From Calothrix sp. NIES-2098 (lineage in GTDB: Bacteria; Cyanobacteriota; Cyanobacteriia; Cyanobacteriales; Nostocaceae): DNA of 64,000 nucleotides. The stretch spans positions 6,699,001-6,763,000 of the forward strand of contig AP018172.1 of NCBI GenBank assembly GCA_002368175.1, given 5' to 3'. Positions 45,032 to 53,971 of this stretch are shown here, one piece after another. The notes below the pieces were generated by a model that made no database searches, had not been told where the DNA came from, and worked only from the letters and a program-made list of their open reading frames with translations. Within the stretch, counting starts at the first letter, position 1, and each line of letters opens with the position of its first letter. The translations under genes were made by a program, and so were the position numbers.

Positions 45032-45718
45032 ATGTATAACAACGATTTTAGTGGTCAGGACTTAAGGGGTTACGATTTTCAAAACTGCGATCTCAGAAAC
45101 TGTAACTTCAGTGGTTGTGATTTAAGGGGTTACGATTTTCAAAATCGCGATCTCAGAAACTGTAACTTCAGTGGCGCTAGGCTCAATGGTTGTAACTTCA
45201 GTGGCGCTAGGCTCAATGGTTGTAACTTCAGTGGCGCTAACTTATGTGGTGCGAATCTAACACAGGCTCAGTTGTGTGGTGCTGATCTGTCTGAAGCCAA
45301 TCTCAAAGGAGCAGACTTACGTGGTTGTAACTTGACTGGAGCGAATCTAGACAGAGCTAATATGCAAAATACAAGGCTCGCAGATGCTCGATTTGATGGA
45401 ACAAGCGTGTTCGATGCTTCCTTTAAAGAAAGCGAAAGACTTGATGAAAGGACAAGACTTAGTTTAATCAATGAAGGAGCTAGGTTTGAAGAGCGGACGC
45501 CTCAACCTCCATCTACCCTTCCTTGGTGGCAACATGTAATTGTACCAATTACTCTTACTGTTCTTAGTCTTATAGGTAGTGCAATTATTAACATGTTTAC
45601 TACTTCTCAACCGAAAGCTACTCCATCAGGGCAAAATTCTATATCTACTGCAAGACCTACTCCCATAAGTGAACCACCGACTTTGAATCCTACAGGTAAA
45701 GTTAGCAACCAAAAATAA
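45032..45718 (+). CDS. Pentapeptide-repeat protein with C-terminal membrane segment
   Basis: A 228-residue protein. About 22 pentapeptides of the A(D/N)LXX type (DLRGY, NLCGA, DLSEA and others) fill residues about 5-120 and should form a right-handed quadrilateral beta helix. A linker and one transmembrane helix (about 158-182) follow, then a Pro/Thr/Ser-rich tail. GAGGAG at 45016-45021 sits 10 bases before the ATG at 45032, so I used it; the ATG at 45014 overlaps that site. The early repeats are unusually Cys- and Asn-rich and are copied at DNA level. The function is unknown. Confidence 0.85.
   Translation: MYNNDFSGQDLRGYDFQNCDLRNCNFSGCDLRGYDFQNRDLRNCNFSGARLNGCNFSGARLNGCNFSGANLCGANLTQAQLCGADLSEANLKGADLRGCNLTGANLDRANMQNTRLADARFDGTSVFDASFKESERLDERTRLSLINEGARFEERTPQPPSTLPWWQHVIVPITLTVLSLIGSAIINMFTTSQPKATPSGQNSISTARPTPISEPPTLNPTGKVSNQK
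45061..45234 (+). repeat. Recent tandem duplications inside pentapeptide gene
   Basis: Two 60-bp copies (45061-45120, 45121-45180) differ at only about three positions in the first 54 bp. Two exact 30-bp copies follow (45175-45204, 45205-45234). Both periods are multiples of 15 bp, so frame and pentapeptide register are kept. Confidence 0.88.
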
Positions 45719-45860
45719 TCCATTCACTTTTTGATAAAGTCAAATCTTGAAATATCCCGTGATGACTAAATGAGTAGATCGGGAGAAGGCAAAAGCTTCT
45801 TTTCAGGCTTTTCTTCTCTCCCTATCTCTCTCATCTCTCGTTACTCCTCAACTCTCCACT

Positions 45861-46994
45861 ATGTTTCTCAAATCGATTCACCTCCGACAGTTTCGCAATT
45901 ACACAGACCAAAAAGTGGAGTTTTCTGCTGCCAAAACAATTTTGGTAGGTAACAATGCTCAGGGAAAGTCGAATTTGTTAGAGGCGGTGGAGTTGTTGGC
46001 GACATTGCGATCTCATCGTATGGCACGCGATCGCGATTTAGTTCAAGAAGGAGAAGCGATCGCTCAAGTGAACGCTTCCTTAGAGCGTCAAACTGGTATT
46101 AGTGACCTGAGCTTAACTCTGCGCCGGAATGGTCGTCGTACTGTTGCTCTGAATGGCGAGTCTGTGCGCCGTCAAATGGACTTTCTCGGCGTTTTGAATG
46201 CAGTAGAGTTTTCTAGTCTAGATTTAGACTTGGTGCGCGGTGGCCCAGAAGGCCGTCGCAGTTGGCTAGATACCCTACTAATCCAACTCGAACCTGTTTA
46301 TGCTCATATTTTGCACCAGTACAATCAGGTTTTGCGACAGCGCAATGCTTTTTTGAAACATACTCAAGACTCAGCACTCAGCACTCAGCACGCAGAACAA
46401 TTGGCAGTATGGGATGCACAGTTAGCTACCACAGGAACCAGAGTAATTAGGCGGCGCGAACGAGCTATACAGAGATTAGCGCCGATTGCTACTAAGTGGC
46501 ACTCTAGTATCAGTGGTAGTACGGAAACGCTCCAGATCGAGTATGCGCCTAGCGTGCCTTTAGGGGACAACTATCCCCAAGAAGTACAGCAAGCTTTTTT
46601 AGACAAAATTCAACAGCGCGCCGTTGCCGAACTTCGCCAAGGTACTACATTGGTTGGCCCTCATCGCGACGAAGTAGAATTAATTATTAACCAAACACCC
46701 GCACGTCAATACGGTTCCCAAGGTCAGCAGCGCACCCTAGTACTAGCTTTGAAATTAGCAGAATTACAACTCATTGAAGAAGTTGTAGGAGAGCCACCAC
46801 TGCTATTGCTAGATGATGTTTTAGCAGAACTAGACCTGTACCGTCAAAATCAATTACTTGATGCTATTCAAGATCGATTTCAAACTTTAATTACGACAAC
46901 TCACCTCGGTTCTTTTGACTCACAGTGGTTGAATTCATCTCAAATTTTGCTTGTCAAGGCAGGAGAGATCTCACTACCAAATGATATTTACTAA
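45861..46994 (+). CDS. recF: DNA replication and repair protein RecF
   Basis: A 377-residue SMC-like ATPase. It starts MFLKSIHLRQFRNY, has Walker A GNNAQGKSN (about 30-38), the signature segment YGSQGQQRTLVLALKLAE (about 283-300) and Walker B LLLLDDVLAELD. RecF with RecO and RecR loads RecA at gaps and supports stalled forks. The length is near the family norm with a small insertion: codons about 167-179 (HTQDSALSTQHAE) lie on a heptanucleotide repeat. The ATG at 45861 is used. Confidence 0.95.
   Translation: MFLKSIHLRQFRNYTDQKVEFSAAKTILVGNNAQGKSNLLEAVELLATLRSHRMARDRDLVQEGEAIAQVNASLERQTGISDLSLTLRRNGRRTVALNGESVRRQMDFLGVLNAVEFSSLDLDLVRGGPEGRRSWLDTLLIQLEPVYAHILHQYNQVLRQRNAFLKHTQDSALSTQHAEQLAVWDAQLATTGTRVIRRRERAIQRLAPIATKWHSSISGSTETLQIEYAPSVPLGDNYPQEVQQAFLDKIQQRAVAELRQGTTLVGPHRDEVELIINQTPARQYGSQGQQRTLVLALKLAELQLIEEVVGEPPLLLLDDVLAELDLYRQNQLLDAIQDRFQTLITTTHLGSFDSQWLNSSQILLVKAGEISLPNDIY
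46362..46396 (+). repeat. Heptanucleotide repeat inside recF
   Basis: Five 7-bp units: ACTCAAG, three copies of ACTCAGC, then ACGCAGA. They lie in frame within recF between the NAFLK segment and the AVWDAQL helix. Such repeats are usually found between genes. Confidence 0.85.
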
Positions 46995-47423
46995 ATCCGG
47001 ACAAAAGTGAAAATTTTGCTAACAATTATCAATATACTTCTCAGTTAAATGTAGAATATTTTCCTCAAAAATTAGCAGTTTTTCATCATCTTGTTTGAGT
47101 AAATTAACGATAAATATCATTCCTCAACAATTTTATTCCTAGTAAAAATTATAATTTTTTATTTAAAATTAGTGAAATTAACGCTCGTTATCTCACACTA
47201 GCTTATTTTTCGTTTATGATAAATCCTAGCGGGCTGATGTGGATAAAATACAGTAGTTTACTACACATCAGCAGAAATACAAAGATTATTCAAAACAACT
47301 AAAAATTCTACAATAAAGTTTTTTGAATTGTAGATTTTGAATTTTGCCTTTTCTCAAGTTTGTCATTGAGGAGCTTGAATCTTTCCTTTCCCTTTACTGT
47401 ATAGGTTACAAAAAATTTTAGGT
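46995..47423. other. Intergenic region recF to unknown gene
   Basis: A 429-bp AT-rich spacer. Its main structure is a 9-bp perfect inverted repeat, GCTGATGTG (47233-47241) with CACATCAGC (47264-47272), around a 22-bp loop that itself holds GTAG/CTAC. No T-run follows, so it is not a clear terminator. No coding frame is seen. Confidence 0.45.
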
Positions 47424-47837
47424 ATGTCTCAACAAAATCACATATTAAATAAAGATGAGATTGTGGCACTAGGTACATCATTAAGAGGAATTGAGCAGAA
47501 ACTACTCAAACAATCGCAGCAATCAGGAATAAAAAGAATATGGTTCCAAGGAGAAGAACCTTATTTTGATGTTTTCTTTGAATTAAAAAATGATGAAATA
47601 ATATGGTTTCAATTTACTTTGCGTGGTAAAGCTCTTTCTTGGGATAGTAGAAAAGCAAAATTACAAACAGGCACTACTAATGAATTACATTATAATGATG
47701 TCAGCTTTTATGCCGCTAGTAAAACAATCGAAAATGATATTGAAACTAATTGGGAATTTGTTAATTTAGTTAAATCAATTTTAGAAACTAGAGCAACAGA
47801 GACAATTTTTGCCAAGGCGCTGAAATTATTTAATTAG
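47424..47837 (+). CDS. Hypothetical protein, unknown family
   Basis: A 137-residue soluble acidic protein that I do not recognise. The N-terminal third is helical (NKDEIVALGTSLRGIEQKLL), followed by a beta-rich centre (RIWFQGEEPYFDVFFELK, DEIIWFQFTLRGKALSWD) and a C-terminal helical part. No signal peptide, membrane segment or cysteines. The codon usage is AT-rich as in its neighbourhood. It stands alone, convergent with the MgtC gene, with a 48-bp gap. Confidence 0.6.
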   Translation: MSQQNHILNKDEIVALGTSLRGIEQKLLKQSQQSGIKRIWFQGEEPYFDVFFELKNDEIIWFQFTLRGKALSWDSRKAKLQTGTTNELHYNDVSFYAASKTIENDIETNWEFVNLVKSILETRATETIFAKALKLFN

Positions 47838-47885
47838 CCTGTGATTACTTGTTATTTAATCAATATATTTATTACTCACCCATAA

Positions 47886-48323
47886 CTAATTTCTTTTTTC
47901 AAATCGCTTGAAAACATAGAGAACTAAAAAAGTTAGCAAAGCGCCAATTAATCCTAATTGCCACAAGCCACACCCAGCAGCAATTCCCAAAGCGGCGGAA
48001 ACCCATACAGCCGCCGCTGATGTAAGTCCGTGAACTTCAGAACGCTGTGATTCTTGAGAAGATTCGCGTAAAATCTCTCCCGCACCCAGAAATCCTACAC
48101 CAGCCGCAATACCTTGAATCACTCGGCTAAGAGCATCAGCACTAGGTTTGAGTTCTACTGTATACAGGGGTATAACAGTAAAAATCGCTGAACCTAGACT
48201 TACTAACATATGAGTTCTTAAACCCGCTGGTTTATGTCTCCGTTCCCTTTCTAAGCCAATAATCGCACCACTTAGTAGTGCTATAAATAGTCTAAAAACT
48301 ATACTTAACAAATCATTGCTCAT
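47886..48323 (-). CDS. MgtC/SapB family membrane protein
   Basis: A 145-residue membrane protein with four to five hydrophobic segments. The family signature is FIALLSGAIIGLERERRHKPAGLRTHMLV (shown in parts: GAIIGLERE, HKPAGLRTHMLV), then GVGFLGAGEIL and GLTSAAAVWVSAALG. It lacks the C-terminal ACT-like domain found in virulence MgtC, so it corresponds to the short form. MgtC relatives are linked to Mg2+ limitation and F-type ATPase control in pathogens; the role in cyanobacteria is not established. Confidence 0.88.
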   Translation of the reverse strand: MSNDLLSIVFRLFIALLSGAIIGLERERRHKPAGLRTHMLVSLGSAIFTVIPLYTVELKPSADALSRVIQGIAAGVGFLGAGEILRESSQESQRSEVHGLTSAAAVWVSAALGIAAGCGLWQLGLIGALLTFLVLYVFKRFEKRN

Positions 48324-49086
48324 TGAGCGATCAATATAATTAGTACTGAATAATACTTGCTTGAGTATATTTGATTGTGCATCTTACTTTAGTTGGTAAT
48401 CTAGTTATCAAAAGTAATAAATATGGTTTTCACTTTACCAACCGTATGAGAAGAGCGCATATTAGAATTTGAGTCAATCAAGAACCGCGAGATTATTTAT
48501 AATCCTGATAAAATTTAGGAAATTAAGATTATTGATTATATGATTTTTTAATTATATCAAATCATGTATTCGTAAAATTTTACTGCAAATTGCTAAATTT
48601 AACTATACACTCAAGAATTGAAGGAAGAAGATATCACTTTTAAAGAGTGCGGGTAGGGTGAAACAATAAAAACTATGCATTTACAAGCTAACGAGACTCA
48701 AGCAATAACTAAGAGTCTCAATTTTGAAAAAAGCTAATCTTGGCATAGATCTCAGACTTGACTTCTGATTTTATAGATATTTAGTTGTAGCTGAAATCAG
48801 GTAAAAAAGTAGACTTACATCACTAACAGAGCCAGCAGTTATAAGACCGATCGCTGTTTATGAAGAAGTATGTATGGCGACTGCTTTGCTCGTAAGCGAT
48901 CGCGTCTTTACCTAAGAAGGTATTCTGGTAAAGTACTAACTCCCACATAAAGATGAGGGCACTTGCATGGTGAGAGAGCATGGAGTTTAAATCACAGTCA
49001 GAGAAAAAAGTTTTGCTCTGAAGTGTTACACCAAGTCACTAAGGTGGCTCTAGCAAATGAATCACAACTGAGAACAACAAAATTGA
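48324..49086. other. Intergenic region MgtC gene to PEP synthase-like gene
   Basis: A divergent spacer of 763 bp. No frame above about 25 codons with a ribosome-binding site is visible. It contains scattered HIP1-like sites but no strong hairpin, RNA or repeat family that I recognise. The long distance suggests an extended leader for the downstream gene. Confidence 0.4.
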
Positions 49087-51489
49087 GTGGACAAACTCTA
49101 CTGGCTTGACCAAATTAAACTCCAAGACCGCGCCAAAGTAGGTGACAAAGCATTTTACTTGAGCCGAATTATGCAGCGCGGCTACCCGGTAGTACCTGGC
49201 TTTGTAATTGGGGCGGAAGTTTTGCAGGAATTTTTAGAGACTCTTAATAGTTCGGAGTCCTTAGTTGCTGACTTACCGCATTCTTCATTACATCTAGATG
49301 TCGCTAATTGGCGTCAACTTCAGCAGGTAGCTGGCCGCTTGCGTCAGGAAATTATTACGGCCAATGTACCAGAGTCTTGGGTAAGCAAAATTCTCACAGC
49401 AGCAAGAAAATGGGAAAGCGAGCATCTAATTTTGCGTCCAACAGTAATGGTTGCCAATACAACCCAGCCTGTAGGCAATATATCTGGGTTGCTGGAGTCA
49501 GTTTTTTGTCCTTGTAATCCAGAAGCGATCGCCTTAGGATTAAAGCGCGCTTGGAGTCAGTTATTTCGTGCCAGAAGTTTACTTTATTGGCAGCGCTCAA
49601 GCACCAATCTTCAACAAGTTAATTTAGCAGTTTTGGTACAACCGATTCGCGATGCTATTGCCAGCGGCTTACTCAACGCTAATACATCAGGATGGGAAAT
49701 TACAGCTACCTGCGGATTGGAAGTAGCGATCGCGAATGGTGAAGTTTTACCCGATGTCTACTATATTCAACCAGAAACAGGACAGTTAATCGAACAACAG
49801 CTAGGCAATAAAATCTTAGCCTATCGTCTTGACAACATCGCAGCTAAAGATGACTTGCGATCGTTACCGCCCTCAGTACTGTCATTAGAGAATACTAGTC
49901 TAGTTGCCTACCTGCTGGAAGAAAACCAACAGAAAGATTACGCTTTATCAACAGATTATTTGCACAAAATAATTGGTTTAGGGAATCAACTTTTAACTGA
50001 ATTAGGTAACAATTTTGATATTAAATGGACAATTTCCCAAGAAACTCCTACACCCAAACTCTATCTCACACAAGTTAGCACCCCTCAATCTGCAATTCCC
50101 CATCTCCAAATCATCAAGGGGTTAGGAGCAGCAAGAGGGCGGGTGACAGGAACTGCATTCGTAATTACCAATTCTTCGTCTAAACCAGAACAGCTACCCC
50201 AAGGAGCGATCTTAGTTGCCAGAACGATCCAGCCTGATTGGTTGCCTTTATTGCAACGAGTTACAGGTATTATTACAGAACAAGGAGGATTGACTAGCCA
50301 TGCAGCAATTCTAGCTAGAGAGTTGGGAATTCCCGCAGTAGTCAGTGCTACAGATGTCACCGCCCTAATTCAATCTGGCGAACGACTACATGTAGATGGC
50401 GATCGCGGTGAAGTTTCTCGTGCCAGAGAAAATACAGCCGCAGAAAGAACTCCACCAAGATGGAGTTCAGGAGAAAATCTAGAACTCAATTATTCTCCGT
50501 CTTCCATGCCCTCATTGCCTGCTGACTCCAATTCCAGGGAAACCTTCACCCCTAGATCTGCTTTTTCTGCTCCCCAACCGATAATTGCCACCCAACTGCT
50601 GTTGAACTTGAGTCAAAGCAGTTTAATCGCGCAAGTACAAAGCTTACCTGTAGATGGGGTAGGTTTGTTGCGCTCAGAACTAATGATGCTTACCATACTG
50701 GAGGGACAACACCCTAATAGCTGGCTAGTAGATGGGCGTCAGGCAGAATTATTAGAGCTATGGACTGACCAGATTATGCGATTTGCTCGTGGCTTTGCAC
50801 CACGACCAGTTTTATATCGCTCCTTGGATTGGCGATCGCATGAGTTACCATCGTTTCCCCATCAATACCAATCTTCATCACAGGCTGTTTTGGGCGAACG
50901 TGGCATTTTTAGCTATTTACTAAATCCCACAATCTTTGAATTAGAATTAGCGGCTTTAGCAGCTGTACAAAAAGCCGGTTACAGCAATATTAACCTCTTA
51001 TTACCCTTTGTTCGCAGTGTAGAAGAGTTTTCCCTTTGCCGCCAAAAAGTTGAGCAAGCCGGATTAACCCAAATTCCGCAATTTCAACTATGGATCATGG
51101 CAGAAGTGCCCAGCGTGCTGTTCTTGCTGCCAGAATATGTCAAAGCAGGCGTAGCGGGAATTTCCATTGGGACGAATGACCTCACACAACTGCTGCTGGG
51201 AGTAGATCGAGAACAAGAACAGCTAGCAAAAAAATTTAACGAACTGCATCCAGCCGTCATGGGTGCGATCGCTCAACTAATTGAAATGTCTAAAGATGCC
51301 GGAATTCCTTGTGCAATCTGCGGACAAGCCCCAGCAATTTATCCAGAAATTATCGACAGATTAGTGCAATGGGGGATTACGGCAATATCTGTAGAACCAG
51401 AAGCCGTAGAGCGAACATATCAAGCGATCGCCCGTGCCGAACAGCGCCTGATTTTAGAAGCTGCGCGGCGTCAGTTGAAGGGAGGGTAA
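49087..51489 (+). CDS. Divergent phosphoenolpyruvate synthase-like protein
   Basis: An 800-residue PEP synthase/PPDK-family protein. The central phosphohistidine domain has GGLTSHAAILARELGIPAVV with H405. The C-terminal TIM barrel has GVGLLRSE, SIGTNDLTQLLLG and CAICGQAPA with the catalytic Cys. The N-terminal ATP-grasp part (about 1-320) aligns in outline, but the usual VRSSATAED is changed to ILRPTVMVANT. A Ser/Pro-rich linker (about 440-490) is also unusual. It may therefore not use ATP in the standard way. The start is GTG at 49087. It is a probable paralog of true PpsA. Confidence 0.78.
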   Translation: MDKLYWLDQIKLQDRAKVGDKAFYLSRIMQRGYPVVPGFVIGAEVLQEFLETLNSSESLVADLPHSSLHLDVANWRQLQQVAGRLRQEIITANVPESWVSKILTAARKWESEHLILRPTVMVANTTQPVGNISGLLESVFCPCNPEAIALGLKRAWSQLFRARSLLYWQRSSTNLQQVNLAVLVQPIRDAIASGLLNANTSGWEITATCGLEVAIANGEVLPDVYYIQPETGQLIEQQLGNKILAYRLDNIAAKDDLRSLPPSVLSLENTSLVAYLLEENQQKDYALSTDYLHKIIGLGNQLLTELGNNFDIKWTISQETPTPKLYLTQVSTPQSAIPHLQIIKGLGAARGRVTGTAFVITNSSSKPEQLPQGAILVARTIQPDWLPLLQRVTGIITEQGGLTSHAAILARELGIPAVVSATDVTALIQSGERLHVDGDRGEVSRARENTAAERTPPRWSSGENLELNYSPSSMPSLPADSNSRETFTPRSAFSAPQPIIATQLLLNLSQSSLIAQVQSLPVDGVGLLRSELMMLTILEGQHPNSWLVDGRQAELLELWTDQIMRFARGFAPRPVLYRSLDWRSHELPSFPHQYQSSSQAVLGERGIFSYLLNPTIFELELAALAAVQKAGYSNINLLLPFVRSVEEFSLCRQKVEQAGLTQIPQFQLWIMAEVPSVLFLLPEYVKAGVAGISIGTNDLTQLLLGVDREQEQLAKKFNELHPAVMGAIAQLIEMSKDAGIPCAICGQAPAIYPEIIDRLVQWGITAISVEPEAVERTYQAIARAEQRLILEAARRQLKGG

Positions 51490-51490
51490 A

Positions 51491-51517
51491 GGAGTGTGGG
51501 GAGTGTGGGGAGTGTGG
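51491..51517. repeat. 9-bp tandem repeat downstream of PEP synthase-like gene
   Basis: Three exact GGAGTGTGG units right after the stop at 51489, followed by more G and an AAATGACCAATG segment. The same element is present at 39864-39894. Confidence 0.85.
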
Positions 51518-51564
51518 GGGGAAATCAGACAAATGACCAATGCCCTATGCCCAATAACAAATAC

Positions 51565-52383
51565 CTATTTTATATATCCCGTTTCCCGTAAAAACTTACG
51601 TAAGTCCGCGAAGAATTGAGAGCGATCGCTCTTTTTATAAGCCTGCTGCACTCGCTGCCAACCATCTTGACTCTGACCCAGCATATATTTATCTGCTAGG
51701 TATGCTGAGAGAAATCCCTTACCATCATCGCCTTGTCGGCGTGCCTCAGTGTAAGTCTGCCATAGCTCGGTGGCATGGCTAGAAATTAACTTGGGATAGC
51801 GACGGGTAACATCAACCATTTTGCCTTGACGATATTGCCAAATTTGCAGTGGGTAGCCAGAAGCCGCGTAGGAACTAAAAGCATAAGCAAAGCGATCGTC
51901 TCGGCTATCAAACTCTGGTAATCCATCCTTGTCTAAATCTCGCAGTCGATAGCCACCATTACCCCATTCATGGCGAATCTTTTGGTACTGGTTTGATTTA
52001 CTGTTGTAACGATAAATCAGCGAATAAGTACAGCAATGTGCGCCCCCTGTGAAGAAATCGGCTATGACTTCCGGTTCTTTATTACCGTCTAAATCTAACA
52101 CTGGTAACTTATTGTCTGGAGCTTCCAACAAATCCCCTATAGGTCGGTCATATTCACTGTCTTGGGGTAGCTTTTGATCTAAAATCGTTTGACCTGAACG
52201 AGTAATTTTTAATCGTACATTTTTATACTGATATTCCTGTGGTTTCTCGTAGGATATTTGCGCCTGCACATCACCAGATTTACCAGTAATGGTTTCTGCT
52301 GTAGCAACTTGGGCTAATACCGCAGAACTCAAAATAGCCAAAGAGACTAAAGAATGCCTGAAGAAGTATCGAATAGAACTCAT
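51565..52383 (-). CDS. Exported protein with EF-hand-like calcium loops
   Basis: A 272-residue protein with an N-terminal signal peptide (about 1-29). Two DxDxDG-like loops, DLDGNKEPEV (about 97-106) and DLDKDGLPEF (about 149-158), resemble FG-GAP/VCBS or dockerin-type calcium sites. A CC pair lies in GGAHCCTYS. The C-terminal part is helical with a YLADKYMLGQ segment. It resembles a common conserved exported cyanobacterial protein without known function. It is probably periplasmic. The gene has no obvious operon partner; the baeRF gene upstream is 51 bp away on the same strand, so co-transcription is possible. Confidence 0.72.
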   Translation of the reverse strand: MSSIRYFFRHSLVSLAILSSAVLAQVATAETITGKSGDVQAQISYEKPQEYQYKNVRLKITRSGQTILDQKLPQDSEYDRPIGDLLEAPDNKLPVLDLDGNKEPEVIADFFTGGAHCCTYSLIYRYNSKSNQYQKIRHEWGNGGYRLRDLDKDGLPEFDSRDDRFAYAFSSYAASGYPLQIWQYRQGKMVDVTRRYPKLISSHATELWQTYTEARRQGDDGKGFLSAYLADKYMLGQSQDGWQRVQQAYKKSDRSQFFADLRKFLRETGYIK

Positions 52384-52434
52384 TATTGGTGTTGTATATA
52401 ATAAGCTAGATTTTATACAACACCATCATAATCA

Positions 52435-53607
52435 TCAATATCGGAAAATTGCTGCCACAGGTGTGCTAAAAGGTATTTGTTCTGGCGGAACGGCGTAGAC
52501 AGTACCACCGTTTAATAAGGTATGAGTAGCAACCAAGTCTAACAAATCCTCATCACCAGTTTCTTTTTCTTCATGTATATAAACATTTTCCGAACTCGGA
52601 TCGAACAAACCCCATTGCTGTTGACCAACTGCAACTAACAATGAGTCTACGCGTTGATAATAAGCGGCGGGAATGATTTGTTTGAGATCGTTGGTAGCTT
52701 TGCCAGTATCACCACCAAACAACTGTTGAAAACGCTCCATAAAATCTTGTTGTGACTTTTGAAATTCAGCCTCAACAATTGGCCAAGCGCGATCGTGTAA
52801 CTCTTGAGCGCTGAGAATTTCTGGATTACCAGCGATCCCTTCTGCCATCAAGTGTTGGTAAGTATTTGCCTGTCTGTACAAAGGTAGGAGATATTCTACC
52901 CCAGCCAATACCAAAGGTGCTGTGTCATCACGGAGTTTTTCGTGCAATGCTCTATCAATAATGTAAAAGAATTGCCGAATTTCTTCTTGGTGTTGATCTC
53001 TATCAGGGCTTCCCTGTCCGTGAAATTCACCAGGCTGTACAAAGGTATTAGCAGTTCCTCCTTTGGAACTAGCGATGCGAAACTGACCTTCTTTGGCAGT
53101 TTCATCTTGGTTGAGAGCTTCTTCGAGACTTTTAGGCAGATTTTCTACTTCGACTTCGTTAATAGTGTAGTGTGTTCCCTCAAAAAATCTGACATCTTGC
53201 TGGCTTAAAGCCAAGATATAGAAACGACCATTACCATTTAAAATCGGCAACAGTGGCTTGATGTGAAATCTGTCTGTAACTACTACCAATTCTTGAAAAT
53301 TGAGTGGCAGAGTATAGTAACGGAAAAAATCTTTAGAAATAAAAATTGCTAATCCCAGCTCTCCCAATTGCTCCCAAAATTCTTGGGTATCCAGATCGAT
53401 AGCTTTTTGTAACAACGCCGTTGCTTCTTGCGGTTCCAAACCTGCATCAACTAGGCGAGCTTCTGCTTCCTTAATTAAATTTTTAAACCGAATAGGGTCT
53501 TGTCGCACTTCTGGCCCGGCTGGGTGCGTTGGCATATAAATTGAAATGCAATTTCCCTTTGGCTGTTCTAGTAGCGGCCTAATCTCCTCTCTAGAAATTA
53601 TTTGCAT
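52435..53607 (-). CDS. baeRF-family (bacterial release-factor-like) protein
   Basis: A 390-residue protein of the bacterial archaeo-eukaryotic release factor-like (baeRF) group. Segments include CISIYMPTHPAG near the N-terminus, FYILALSQQDVRFFEG in the middle and PLVLAGVEYLLPLYR, with LLVAVGQQQWG and NGGTVYAV in the C-terminal domain. The family has the fold of eRF1 domains 2 and 3 and is predicted to act on stalled ribosomes or RNA; no function is proven. The ATG at 53607 has a strong AGGAGG nine bases upstream, so the longer frame from 53643 is rejected. Confidence 0.82.
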   Translation of the reverse strand: MQIISREEIRPLLEQPKGNCISIYMPTHPAGPEVRQDPIRFKNLIKEAEARLVDAGLEPQEATALLQKAIDLDTQEFWEQLGELGLAIFISKDFFRYYTLPLNFQELVVVTDRFHIKPLLPILNGNGRFYILALSQQDVRFFEGTHYTINEVEVENLPKSLEEALNQDETAKEGQFRIASSKGGTANTFVQPGEFHGQGSPDRDQHQEEIRQFFYIIDRALHEKLRDDTAPLVLAGVEYLLPLYRQANTYQHLMAEGIAGNPEILSAQELHDRAWPIVEAEFQKSQQDFMERFQQLFGGDTGKATNDLKQIIPAAYYQRVDSLLVAVGQQQWGLFDPSSENVYIHEEKETGDEDLLDLVATHTLLNGGTVYAVPPEQIPFSTPVAAIFRY

Positions 53608-53971
53608 AATTATATCCCTCCTAAGCAACGTGACTAGAGACACATCACATCAGAACGTTACTACTTCAAAGTCTGATGAAATGCGTTCTAGATGCGGCAT
53701 TTTAAGCCACAACCGTTTGACATGGATTTATTTCACGTCAAGGAAGGTAAAGTTTCATCTTTCTCAGGGCTTACGCAACTGGCATATATATTGTCATTGG
53801 TCATTGGTCATTTGTCATTAGGTATTGGGCAAGAGTCAAATGTCAAAAGGCAATAATTATTTCTTTCCTCCCCTGCTTTCTCTACTTCCTTGTCCCCCTT
53901 GTCCCCCTTGTCTTATTGCTCGCCACACTCCTTCATCTTCCTTGTCTCCCTTGTCTCCTCTACTTCCTGCG
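53608..53971. other. Intergenic region with heptamer and CT-rich repeats
   Basis: A 364-bp spacer between two minus-strand genes. It holds five 7-bp units at 53793-53827 (GTCATTG twice, GTCATTT, GTCATTA, GGTATTG). Further on, a CT-rich stretch (about 53870-53965) has repeated TTGTCCCCC-like 9-mers. No gene is seen. Confidence 0.7.

Noticed and set aside
52896..53208. Short frames on both strands within the baeRF gene
   Set aside because: Overlap a gene with a strong ribosome-binding site and consistent family segments; no independent signals.
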